Shown one piece after another: positions 10,660 to 23,000 of a DNA stretch of 64,000 nt; position 1 is the stretch's first letter, and every line of letters begins with the position of its first letter. The notes below the pieces were generated by a model. The model was not told where the DNA came from. It saw only the letters and a list, made by a program, of their open reading frames with translations, and made no database searches. The translations under genes were made by a program, and so were the position numbers. The stretch comes from Cheilinus undulatus (taxonomy: Eukaryota; Chordata; Actinopteri; Labriformes; Labridae): NCBI RefSeq assembly GCF_018320785.1, contig NC_054878.1, positions 45,069,429-45,133,428 of the forward strand, in the 5' to 3' direction.

Positions 10660-11585
10660 CACTGATCATCAACTGGTGGCCCGGGGGCCACGTCAGGCCC
10701 CCCAAAGCTTCTTGTCCGGCCCCCGAAAGATCATTAAATTCAGAATAGGAGGAAAAGAAGATTTTAAGAGTATCCTTTTGCTTGGAAATGTCTGCAGCTG
10801 TTAAATCCATCCCACAAACAATAACATTGAAATAGTTTTAGAATGGCTTAACATTTGATATGTTTTTTCAGAGATTTACAGTCATAATTAGTTAGTATTT
10901 TAAAAAGGGTTAGGGTTGGCAGAGGTGCTGCTAAAATGAAAAGAGGTTAAATGTGGCAAAAAATGGTAAAAGAGGAAAAAAGGCACAAAAGCTATCAAAA
11001 TTGATAAAGGAGTGGCACAAAGAGGATAAAACATACAGGAAAAGTGTTTTAAATTGGGTTAAAATCTTTCAAAAATTGGGTTAAAGAGGCAAAAATATTA
11101 GCTAGGGTTAAAAGTGGGAAAATTGGTTTTAAAGTTGCAAAAAATGTTGAAAAAATGAAATGAAAAGGGGTTAAAAAGTGGAAAAAAAAAAAGAAGAGAA
11201 GTGGCAAAAACTGATGAGTGTCACAAAGGGGATAAAACATGCATGAAAAGTGGTTTAAATGGGGTTAAAATCTTTCAAAAATTGTGTTGAAAAGGCAAAA
11301 GAGGGCAAAAAGAATCAAAAAAGGGGTTAAAAGTGTCAAAATTGGTTAATATTGGTGCTAAATGGCAAATGGGGAGGGCTCATTCTCTGGGATTTTCAGG
11401 GGTCCGGCCTATTCTGTTGTCAGGCCTTTCTCCTTGTGGCCTGCTGCATTATAGATAATAGAGATAGATCTCACTGGTAATGCCTCAAATAATATAAAAC
11501 ATTTCTTTTTATTTGAAAGTCCTGCCCCCACAGTTTCTGTTGAGACTAAATCCGGCCCTTGTGCAGATGTACTTGATGACCCCTG
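10660..11585. mobile_element. hAT-like non-autonomous element
   Basis: A perfect 8-bp target-site duplication GTCTAGGT lies at 10652-10659 and 11586-11593. The termini are CACTGATCATCAACT and the inverse of CAGGGGTCATCAAG. The interior is A-rich, with two copies of a block of about 190-210 bp (GATAAAACAT...GGGTTAAAATCTTTCAAAAATTG at about 11025-11080 and 11230-11285). No coding capacity. Confidence 0.8.
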
Positions 11586-11593
11586 GTCTAGGT

Positions 11594-13316
11594 CAACAAC
11601 CAACATCTAAATCAACAATTGATGGTTACTTTGACAATGAAAGAGAGGTATTTTGGGTGCGGAGCAGCAGACTTTACATAAATTTAAACAGCAAATTATC
11701 TCACTTTCTTAAACGAGACACTTTTGAGGGTAAAGGATGTTATACTGTCAGGCAGCCCAGCTCTGAATCCATGCCTGCTTACTTCTGTTTTTGAATCTTT
11801 ATGGGAGCATAATTTACTAAATGAACATCACCCTATAATTAAAAAGACCTAGAAGTAGAGACTGAGACCATAAACTCACAAGGATTATGTTTATTCAGCA
11901 AATAAATCAGGTATTATTACTGTTTATAATACAGAAATGTACAACAATGCAAAAAAAAAAAAACGATAAAAAATCTGTCATCTTGTATTTCTTTAATAAA
12001 CATGCAATGATAAAAACTGTTAAAACAATAACAGTAATAGAATGAAACATGTTTTTGCAGTTAGTTTTATTTGTTATAAGAATTAAAGCTTAAACTGACA
12101 CGTGCATTTAAATTAGACTGAGATGACTGTAAGGAATTATTTTGCCAACACTTTGGGCCATGTCTGCAAAATGTGTTTTGTATTTTTGCTGATCTTGCCC
12201 TGTGTACATCTTAAGCGAGGCATACACTGTGCAATTTCTAGCCAACAACGTGCATGATAAATATGCTTACACTAAACAGTCCGATGGTCGAGCATGACCT
12301 GAGTGTTCACAGTGTAAAAGTAAAGTTGGGATGGACTGTGACAAAACTCTGTGGAGTTTACTTTGATAAAGTCTCACATACTGGGGTTGAAGTCGTATCG
12401 AGTAATATCATTTCTCTCACCATCTCTCTATACAGCATTGCCATCTGTGTCAGCTGGAGGTCTGCTGTAGGCAATTTTCCTGCTTGGACATGTTCTTTAA
12501 AGTCATTACTGCTGATGTTATGGTGGTTTAGGATGTTGTCTGACAGTTTTTAAAGGTGAAATTCCTGATACTTGGCAATTGATGAAAAGACTTGATTTTC
12601 GTTTTAAGTGCAGAGTTTTAAGGTGGTTTCTAGTTAATGGAGCACTGGTTAGTTATTAGTTCTGATGATTCCTTGGTGTTTTCAGTGGAGGATGGTATTT
12701 GGCTGGCGTAAGCTGCTAATGAATGGTAGCAGCTAATGTGCTAATGGACTCAAATAGAGATAACTGTGCTAATGTGAAGCTAAGTGCTGCTGTTGGCATA
12801 CATTTTGCAACTGCATGTATGTAAGGAACAGCTCAGGGGTTTTTTTCATGTTTAAGCAACCTTACACAAAGACAAAAAGTACGTCTTTCTCAGTCATTTC
12901 CAAGGACCACTCAAAAGTAATATGTGTCTAACAGGCTGCAATAACAGGGTAACAATGACTGGTTTACTGTTGGTTCGGTTTCTACTGTCTCGATCTTGGG
13001 TCCGGCTCAAGAATAAAAATGTGTCCCCAGTCCCGTTTTAGTGCAGACCTGAAACTGTAGCACAGGGTTTCAGTTTTTGCTGCCGTTAAATGCAGGTTAC
13101 CGGTCATATATGGCTATCTAAAGCAAATGTCTGGGAGTTGTTCTAAACAGCTGGAATTCTTGAGGACTGTCTGCCATTTTGGCTGGAGACTACTGTCTTG
13201 TGGCAACCGTCTCAAAGTACTCTTGTTTTGAATATTGCAACTTCCTGTAGATATTTCCAGCAGTTTGGCATGATGTGTCTGTCGTCCTTTTTGCAGGAGA
13301 CCTGGGACCATGAAGT
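11594..13316. other. Intergenic sequence downstream of NLR gene A
   Basis: No gene recognised. Short open frames at 12254-12553 (+) and 13114-13311 (-) carry no domain. A stretch near 12215-12310 has the look of a MITE end, but its partner end was not found. Confidence 0.4.
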
Positions 13317-13322
13317 TTTATT
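13317..13322 (-). promoter_or_regulatory. Possible poly(A) signal of NLR gene A
   Basis: The minus strand reads AATAAA about 210 nt beyond the stop codon of gene A. Assigned by position only. Confidence 0.35.
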
Positions 13323-13532
13323 CTGATCTGTTGCTGAGCCTTGCAACCTCCAGACAAATCTCAGAGGAAACTTGATGAATCAAAGCTGAAATATGGCAGA
13401 ACACCTTCTACTTACTGCCCATGTGATTAATAAATGTCTAAAATCAACTGTCTTTTACTTTGATGCAGCAAATGTACCCAATGAAGGGAGCAAGAAACAA
13501 ACTGTCTTTGCAGTAGCCTTGCAGAAAGTATC

Positions 13533-14068
13533 TCACAGAGAGCACAGAGACACTGAGGAATCATAAGACCAGAGTGTAAACCCGGGATAGAAGGGTTCAG
13601 CAGATGTGGTGTTGAAGGTGTAGAGGTGGATCAGAGAGTCAGGGGTGACGCAGTAGAAGGACAGAGAGCCAGAGGGACAGTCCACATACACTGCTGCTCT
13701 GTTAGGGACAGGGAACAAGGAGAAAGGAACTTGAGTTTCTCTGTTGTTGTGATAGACAGAGAAACCAACATTAGAGCACATGAGACTCCAGGAGTGATCA
13801 TTCCGTCCAAACACACAGTCGGCGCTGTCTCCTTTCCTTCTGATTCCTACGTGAGTCACTGAGATATAGACACTTCCTCTCCACTCCACCTCCCAGTAAC
13901 AACGACCAGTCAGACCATCTTTGCCCAGCAGCTGAGGAGAGAAGTCAAATCTGTCTGGGTGATCAGGATATGGCTGATCCTCTTTCACCCGAGTCACCGT
14001 CTTCTTGTCTTTTGACAGTTTGAGGCGTCTGTGTGCCATGTCTGAGTCCAGGGTGAGTTCACAGAAAT
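13533..14068 (-). CDS. Gene A terminal exon: B30.2 (PRY-SPRY) domain
   Basis: Part of gene A. It opens [10 protein letters not shown] after the hinge, then the PRY motif region ([20 protein letters not shown]), [27 protein letters not shown]-like [15 protein letters not shown] and LYTFNTT, and ends SLCSL then TGA. A B30.2 domain typically binds a protein ligand. The acceptor is TCTCCATCAG. The last residues are shorter than in gene B, whose exon continues [11 protein letters not shown]. Confidence 0.88.
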
Positions 14069-17000
14069 CTGATGGAGAGAAAAAGACACAACGCAGCAGC
14101 AGGTTATCATCCCACGCACCTGAAGGTTTTATTCAGGGAAATTAGTCAATCTTTACTTGTATAGCACAAATTCGTAACCAATGTTAGCCAAGGAGGACAG
14201 GTCTAGACTGTGCACTCCATTATACCAATCTGATTCCACACTTACACTTCTTCAGGCCAGGTATCAGCCTGTGCTCTCCACCGTGGTCCACACTGGAGGA
14301 AGAAACACAGAAAGAATGATTTTCTGTCCAACATGATGTTCAACATGAAGCAGTCTACTTCAGACAGAGAAGTCTGTGTAGGTTCTCATTCATCCAGAAT
14401 ATCAAGGGGGTAGCTGGACTTAATTAAGGTTCTTGAAGGTGTTTTGCCTTTACTCCAAAAGGGCTTCTTCATTTCTAATGAGACTGGGGCCAAAGTTGGA
14501 ACTTATAGCCTCAGTTGACCACACATCTCTCTCAGAGGATCACTGGTTTGAGAAAGGTGGCAAGGAAGCCGTCTATGTCAAGCTAAAAAAAATATCCCTG
14601 AACAGAAGTGGTGGACTTAAGGCTCAGACTACACGAATTCCGCCAGATTTAAGTCCAACTGCAACGTTGCAGCTCATTGTCAAAACCCGGGCCCGATTTA
14701 GAGCGTCAGGAATGACAAACAGTCTTGTAGTGTGACATAATTAACGACGCATCCAAGACGCCCCATGACCATGGTTCAACAAGACTAGCATGTCAGAATT
14801 TTTCATACATCGTCGTCCAGTTTGACACCCTGACCTGACGTCAACGACGTGAATCCTGACGTCTACCAACAGGAGAACATTTGCTCATTATCTTTGCATC
14901 ATTAACAAGATTTACCACTTTATCCCCTTTCATTCCCTAAAACTAATGTGTACATTTTATTTTATTTACATTATCACATGTATACTTTTAGTTCTCTCTG
15001 AAGGAGAGCCAGTCCATTTTTCCTCCTTTTGATACATCCATAACTCTTATCCATAATCCAATCTATAGTTGTTTCTCATTTTACTTTTTTACAAGCAAAA
15101 GACCGCTACAATCACACAGAGCGCTTCTGTTGCAGAGTTATTGACACTCTTTGGCCCGCCCCCGACAACCTGTGAACTCGCACTCAGTCACAGAGACGCT
15201 GGTGATGTCATCATACAGTGAGCGGTCAGGATCACTCTTGTAGTGTGGCCAGGCTTTCCGCCAAGACGAGACAAGATTTGGTCGCATAGTCTGACATGGT
15301 GCCATCGTGAATGACCAAAAAAATCGTGTAGTCTAAACCGGCCTTAAGACACCTCTTATCCTCTACGTTCAATGCAGCCTTGGATTTCTTTCACCAATCC
15401 AAACAATGCTTTTACGCTGGATCATAGGACCCAACATCATGCTGACATGGCAAACCAGAAGAGGCCCAGGAGGACATGCCTTCAGGTGAAACCAGGCCAA
15501 CAACTCTGCCACGACTCTCAGGTGACCCAAGTGACTCAGCTGTGAACGACTCTAAGGTGACCACCCAGATCATTGACTTGTTTACATGTCAACAGAGGCT
15601 ATAAATTCCTAGAAATGAACACACCTTTTAGAGGAGAGGCAAGACGTTGTCAAGAACCTCGATCAAATCTAGTTGCCCTTTTGATGAACAGGAATTTTCC
15701 TTTGTCTTTGTCATTTTATCCAAGCAGCTTATCTTCCTTCTCTACCTTCCCCCACACATGTCTAAACTGATGGAACTTATACTTAAGTTTGGGCTGTAGA
15801 TTACCAGTTGTCCATTTTTTTATATTTTTTTCTCATCAGTTGGTTTTTCTCAAGCAGTCTTAGGGAACGATTGGGATGGGGACTCTAATGACCAACTGCC
15901 TGGTCAGATTTTCCTATCATCTCTTTTTTATGCTGTTTGACCAGCACTTTTTAGTTCTGTGAGCTATCAACACTTGCATTTTTGATTGGACACTTTTGTT
16001 CATTAAACTTGTCTTTATATGATCGGATCTCTATTAGGTCTTTCAGACTGGCAGGGTCCGTGTCGGTTCCAGTTCCTGAACCTAAATTTAAACTTGCATT
16101 CAAACTGGGAAAAAATTTGTTCTTAACCTGAAAAGTTGGTTCTCAGCTGGAACTAAAAATTGTTGGTACTTTCTTGGGAACCGTGTTCATCATCAGTGGG
16201 CGTGTTACATTCTAGGTTGTGAAAATGAGCAGAAAAAAATGAAAAAGTGGTCTGCTGGGGAGACAAAATGTTTGGTTGTGATCTGGGCATTGACAGAAAT
16301 CCAGGTGAAGCTGAAGAGAAGAACAAGGAAGAGCACATTATATGCCGAACTTGCGGAAGAGATGGCAAAGGCTGGGTTCACCTGAACACCAGACCAAATA
16401 ATTGATTGACTCAAGAAACTGAAAAAGGAATACCGGGACTGCATGAAAGACTTGGGCAAAAGTGGAGCAGGAGGTGGTTATACATGTCCATCATGTCCTC
16501 CCTCTTTGATTCTGATTCAACTGGTGTGAACACAGGCTGGTTCGCCAGAAAGCACCAAGGTTCTGAGACTACAGGATAGAACCAGTGCCAGAACCAGAAT
16601 CATGTCTGTCTGAAAACACCCTTTGGTTTCTTAGCCTTAGTAGTTAAATTAGGAAGCCATAAAAAAGTGAAGTAAATAACATGATTGTACATTAGACAGT
16701 GAGCTCTTATTCATTCCTACCTGAGAGTGTCCAGTCTACAGTTTGAATCCTCAACTACTTCAAACAGCAGCTTCGTTCTTGAGCTCATTAAGTGATTGTA
16801 GCTCAGGTCCAGTTCTCGTAGATGGGAAGGGTTGGAACTCAGAGCTGAGAGCAGAGAATCCCAGCCTTTCTTTGTGATCAGACAGCCTGCCAGACTGGAA
16901 ACAGAAAAAAATATAGTCAGTTTAGTGATTGTGGATATCCAACAGATGGTGGTTTTCACCATGTGAGCATGTGCACTCGTTGGAAAACATGCAATCATGA

Positions 17001-20000
17001 AAAAAAATGAACTGAAATACATCATAACTGAAGTCATTGATGCAAATCATAAAACTGACCATTTTCTTCTTTACAATAGACTATATTAAAATAGGTATTG
17101 AGAATAAAGTAGGGACATCTGGCAGAAGCCCCTATCCCCTGAAGAATTTCTTGTGTCTTTCAGGAGAGGTTTGGAGCATGGAGGCAGGATAGTCTTTTAA
17201 AAGCTTGGAGATGTGGCCAGAAGACTTTCATTACCTGTCACAGCAGCAACCCAACAGCCCAATGGTGGACAATAGCTGCATGGAAACTATAAGGCAGATG
17301 AAGGAAGCCTTTTGGACTTGGCTAGCCCAGGGGTCTCTAGAAGCAGCAGACAGGTATCTGGACGCTCTGAGGGCTGCAGCATTGATAGTTGGGGAAGCTT
17401 TCTATTTGCCCCAAAAATATTTGGCAAACACATTACTGGTTTGGCCCTGGCTCTGCTCGGGAGTGGAGAAATGCTAACCATGACTGGGGGATTGGGATGG
17501 GTGGGGTTTAGTTTTACCCAAAGCCGTTTGCAAAAGCTGCCTCCAGTGCAGTGATTAGCTCGGATATAGCTCTAGGATAGCTTTAATTTTACCAGAACTT
17601 GGCCATGTTTCTGCATGAAATGAAGAATAAAAACAACACTAATAGCTCTTAATGATGAGAAAGATGTTTTTGCACTTTTGAACCTGCTTTGGCATTACTG
17701 TATGAGAGTTACAGGGTAGTGGTTAGTTGTACTGTCAGTGGTTGTATACATTGGCTGCTAGTGGAGTGATTAGCTCGGACTTAGCCACAGCATAGGATGT
17801 GGCTGTAGGAAAGAGGCAGTTTAATTGGAACTGGTGCACATTCCTTTTTAAAACAAGAGTAAAGAGCCACACTGAAAATGTTCTTGCATGTCTCCCGACC
17901 AGCCTTGACATCAATTTTATCTACTGAGGAGCATCGCCATTAACAATTTATGGCAGCAGTAGCCTGTCAGCTCAAAATTAGCACATGCACACAATGTCAT
18001 TTTGTTTTGTCACTCTGATTGTCCCATCATGAATGTGACAGACCGAATGTTGCTCCAATCACCTTGAGAGAATATTTTGAAAATTCCTGCCCTTCCCAAA
18101 TGCTTTTTATGGGAGTTTTGTACCTAAGTTGATGACTGTTGATGATCCAGATGACTGTGAAGAACATCCATACAACGGATATTTGGAGCAGTCAGTGTGC
18201 CATGTCAGGTTATGCTCCAGCAATCACCTATAGTGACTTGAGCTACAATTTTCCCCTGAAGATTAGCTGGGCTCAGCCTTAGAAATAGGGTGAGGAGCTC
18301 AGACACAGGTTAGGGCCCGTGGTCTCTTGTATCATTCAAATTGGAAGGAAAGCCCAGTGTAGACCAAGACATCAGTGAATTGACTACATATCCTTTCTGG
18401 CCTAGGGCTCAAGTCTAGCTTGGAGCTCCTTGTCCACATGCCCAACTCTTGCATCCCTGTTTCTGACTCCAACCACCATTTTCCCAAAAAGGTATGTAAG
18501 GTAGGTAGATAAAAAGACCTGGATCCTGACCTGAGAGATTCCAGTTTGCAGTGAGGGCTGTCCAGCCCAGCAGACAGATGCTGCAGTCCTGCATTGTGCA
18601 AGTCATTGTCATTCAGGTCCAGCTTTCTCAAACTGGAGGACCCGGAGTTGGAGATTGAAGACAGAACTTCACAGCTTCTCTCAGACAGGTTGCATCCACT
18701 CAACCTTGAAAGAAATGGCATTTATCCGTAAATGTTTATATGTGAGTCAGCCTTGAGGAACTGACTGAATGTGGTTACATCTGTGTCCTCACAGATAATC
18801 TGAGAAACATCATGATCATGTGGAAGTAAATTTACTACAAAAAGATGTTGGACAGTGTGAAACTTTAAAAACAGACTGAAACTGACTTGAGAGTTTCCAG
18901 TTTGCAGTGTGGGCTCTTTAGTCCTGAGGACAGAAGCTCAACTCCTGAATCCTGAAGGTCATTGTGACTCAGGTCCAGCTCTCTCAGACTGGAGGACTGG
19001 GAGCTGAGGACTGAAGACAGAGCTTCACAGCTGCTTTTTGACAGCTTGCATCCACTCAGCCTGAAGAAGAATGAGTGATTAGCTTGCACAAAGTGTTTAA
19101 TTTGTCATGAACTTATAAATTAGTGTTTGATTTATCCACCTACAGAGCTTTGTTGGATGCTTTGACCACTGGCAGCAGCTTCAGAAGAGTCTCCTCTGAA
19201 GCAGAGAATTTCTTCAGGTCAAATGCATCCAGATCTTTTACTGATGACAGTAAGATGAAGACCAAGGCTGACCACTGAGCAGGAGACAGTTTATCTGTGG
19301 AGAGACGTCCTGATCTCAAGGACTGTTGGATCTCATTCACTAGAAAACAATCGTTCAGTTCATTCAGACAGTGGAACAGATTGATGCTCTTCTCTGCAGA
19401 CACACTCTCATTGATCTTTGTCTTGATGTACTGGACTGTTTTCAGATTTGCCTCTGAGCTCTTTCCTGTCTGTCTCAGCAGGCCTTGGAAGAGGATCTGA
19501 TTGTCTGGGAGTGAAAGACCCAGGAGGAAGCGAAGGAACAAGTCCAGGTGCCCGTTTGGACTCTGTAAGGCCTGGTCCACTGCAGTCTGATGGAGATGAT
19601 GAAGCTTTGGTTTGTCTATCACGTTTTTAGGGATCCAAGCTGGCGTTGGTTTCTCTGTCATCAGGTTGACTCCAGAGTTGGTGAAGATCTGATGGACATG
19701 AAGAGCAGCCAGAAACTCCAGAATGCTCAGATGGACGAAGCAGAACACCTTGTCCTGGTACAGTCCCCTCTCCTCTCTGAAGATCAGTGTGAACACTCCT
19801 GAGTACACCGAGGCTGCTCTGATATCGATGCCACACTCCATCAGGTCTGGTTCATAGAAGATCAGGTTTCCTTTCTGAAGATGCTCAAAAGCCAGTTTTC
19901 CCAGAGACTCAATCATCTTCCTGCTCTCTGGACTCCAGAGTGGATCAGTCTCAGCTCCTCCATCATACTTGATTTTCTTTATTTTGGTCTGGACCACCAG

Positions 20001-23000
20001 GAAGTGGATGTACATCTCAGTCAGGGATCTGGGCAGCTCTCTTTCCTCACTCTTTAGTGTGTAATCCAGAACTTTAGCAGTGATCCAGCAGAAGACTGGG
20101 ATGTGGCACATGATGTGGAGGCTTCTGGATATCTTGATGTGGGAGATGATTCTGTTGGCCTGCTCCTCATCTCTGAATCTCTTCTTGAAGTACTCCTCCT
20201 TCTGAGGGTCTCTGAACCCTCTGACCTCTGTCACCAGGTCAACACACTCGGGAGGGATCTGATTGGCTGCTGCAGGTCGTGAGGTTATCCAGAGGCAAGC
20301 AGATGGAAGCAGGTTCCCCCTGATGAGGTTTGTCAGCAGCACATCCACTGAGGTGGACTCTTTCACATCAGTCAGGATCTGGTTGTTGTGGAAGTCCAGA
20401 GGAAGTCGACACTCATCCAGACCGTCAAAGATGAACACCACCTGGAACTGTTCAAACCTGCAGAGTCCTGCTTCTTTGGTTTCATTGAAGAAGTGATGAA
20501 CAAGCTCCACCAAGCTGAACTTTCTCTCTTTCAGCACATTCAGCTCTCTGAAAGTGAATGGGAAGGTGAACTGGATGTCCTGGTTGGTTTTGCCTTCAGC
20601 CCAGTCCAGAGTGAACTTCTGTGTTAAGACTGTTTTCCCGATGCCAGCCACGCCCTTTGTCATCACTGTTCTGATTGGTTCATCTCTTCCAGGTATGCCT
20701 CTAAATATGTCTTCCTGTCTGATGGTTGTTTCTGGTCTGTATGGTTTCCTGGATGTTGTTTCGATCCATCTAACTTCATGTTCATCGTTGACCTCACCAG
20801 TCTCTCCCTCTGTGATGTAGAGCTCTGTGTAGAACTCATTCAGAAGGGTTGGGTCTCCTGCTTTAGCGATCCCCTCAAACACACACTGGAACTTCTTCTT
20901 CAGGTTAGACTTCAGCTTACGTTTGCACTTTGCACCACCAGTTCCTAAAGGACAACAATGATGTTTTTATTAAGGTACAGATTAAATTAGTCTTATTGAT
21001 TTAAACTTGGGAAATATGTCTGGTCATTTTTTTGTTTTCTGGAATCTCTACACCACATCAGTTTTGAATAGTTTCCCACAGTTTAAAGCTCTGACACCAA
21101 TGGCTCCTTCATAATAACATCAGATTTTTTCGCAGCACTTTATTTGAAGGGGTATGCATAAGACTGACATGACAATGTCACTATCATGTCATGACACCTA
21201 CACATAATAAAAGCTTTAAGAACATTTATCAATGATGCCATTAAGTTTCTTTCAGTAAATTATGTCAACTTACATGCAAAGTTGACATTGCCTTAGAAAT
21301 CATTGTCTTAACCAAAACAAAAAACTACCCTGTGTGTTTGTAATGCCAACTTGACCTGTCATAGGAGATGTGATAATCAAAATTGAAAAAAAATATTCTT
21401 TAGTTTTATCTTTTAACTATGGAAGCCCATTTAGTCACTTAAACAATAACAATATGAAAGTTAGGCACTTCTAAAAAAAAAAAAGAAGAAGAATCCTAAG
21501 TCACAATTATGAGAAAAAAAAATCATCATTATGAGACAAAAAAATTGTACGATAAGCCAAAATTATGAGATAAAAAGTCAGAATTAAGAAATAAAAAGTT
21601 GAAATGATGAGATAAAAGTCAAACTTTTGAGATACAAACTCAAATTTTGGAACTAAAGTTAAAACTACGAGATAAAAGTCGAAATTATGAGATAGAAAGT
21701 CAAAATTCTGAGATAAAGAGTCAAAATTATGAGATAAAGAGTCAAAATTATGAGATAAAAAGTCAAAATTACAAGATAGAAAGTAAAAAAAAAATGAGTT
21801 AAAAAACCAAATTACGAGGTATTAAGTCAAAATCGTGAGGTAAAAAGTCATAATTACAAGGTACAAAGTCAAAATTATGAGACACAAATTTGAAAAGAGT
21901 GTATGGTCAGGTGTCATAACTTGATTATGGCGATGTCACGTCAATCTAATGCAAACCCCTTTAAATTAAGTATTACCAGAATTTTTTTAACCTGTTCTCT
22001 GGTTCCTCCATTTTCCATCATATTAAATCTGTTAAAATCCTCTTACCGTTGAGCAGACAGTCAGCCAGCTCCACCTGCTTCATTTTCCTCAGGAAGTACT
22101 GAGCGATCCTTTGAAAAGCCTCTCTGCTGCTCCGCCTCTGCTTCTCCTCTGCAGCGTCCAAAACTTTGTCATCCTCTCCGCTACTCTCTAAGCATTCTTG
22201 GTTGTCTAGACTCAGAATTTTCTGGATCTTTTTCAGCTCGTCCTTCACATAACAGACAATTTTCTCCTCAAGGAGCTGGAACAGAGCATTATGTAAACTT
22301 TAGCTTGTAGAAGTCGTCATCAGATCTGAAGTCTAGCTCACTGTGAGATATCTATCCTTACAGACTTCTGACCATCATAAATGTGATACAGTCAATGAAA
22401 TAACAACACAATGAAGGCTGAGAAGATCCAAGAAACATATCAGCAATTTAAACTCATATCTGCTTCATAGTAAGCACAAACAATCTGTAGATATTTACAC
22501 ACCTTAGATATGGAGTCCAGCTCTGTTGGATCATGCTGGGGAGAAAGGACAGAGGGAACCTCTGATCTCGTAGGCTGACCCCTGGGGAAAAACATCAATA
22601 TAATGTAATATATGCAAGGATGGCACACACTCTAACTTCTTATAGATCCTGAAATTATCGGCCTGCAGTCCACATATACCCTAGTTCTCCAATCATTCAT
22701 TACCTGTTTGCATGTGTTGACATATTTAGGCCATTTTAATAACTATTGCATTGAAGTATTATTTGTCCAGTGTGGTGCAGCTCAACTGATAGAGCAGGCT
22801 ATGCTGAGGTCATAGTCCTCAAAGTGCTGGCCACAGGTTTGATTTCCGGTTTTGGCCTTTTTTTAGCCTCACTCTATTTCCTGTCTCTCTTTGGCTGTCC
22901 TCTCTAAAAAAGGCAAAAATGCTAAAAAAAAAAATAATAATAATAATCTTTAAAACACTATATTTTTCATATCAGGTATGAGAGCACATGCTGGTTGGTC

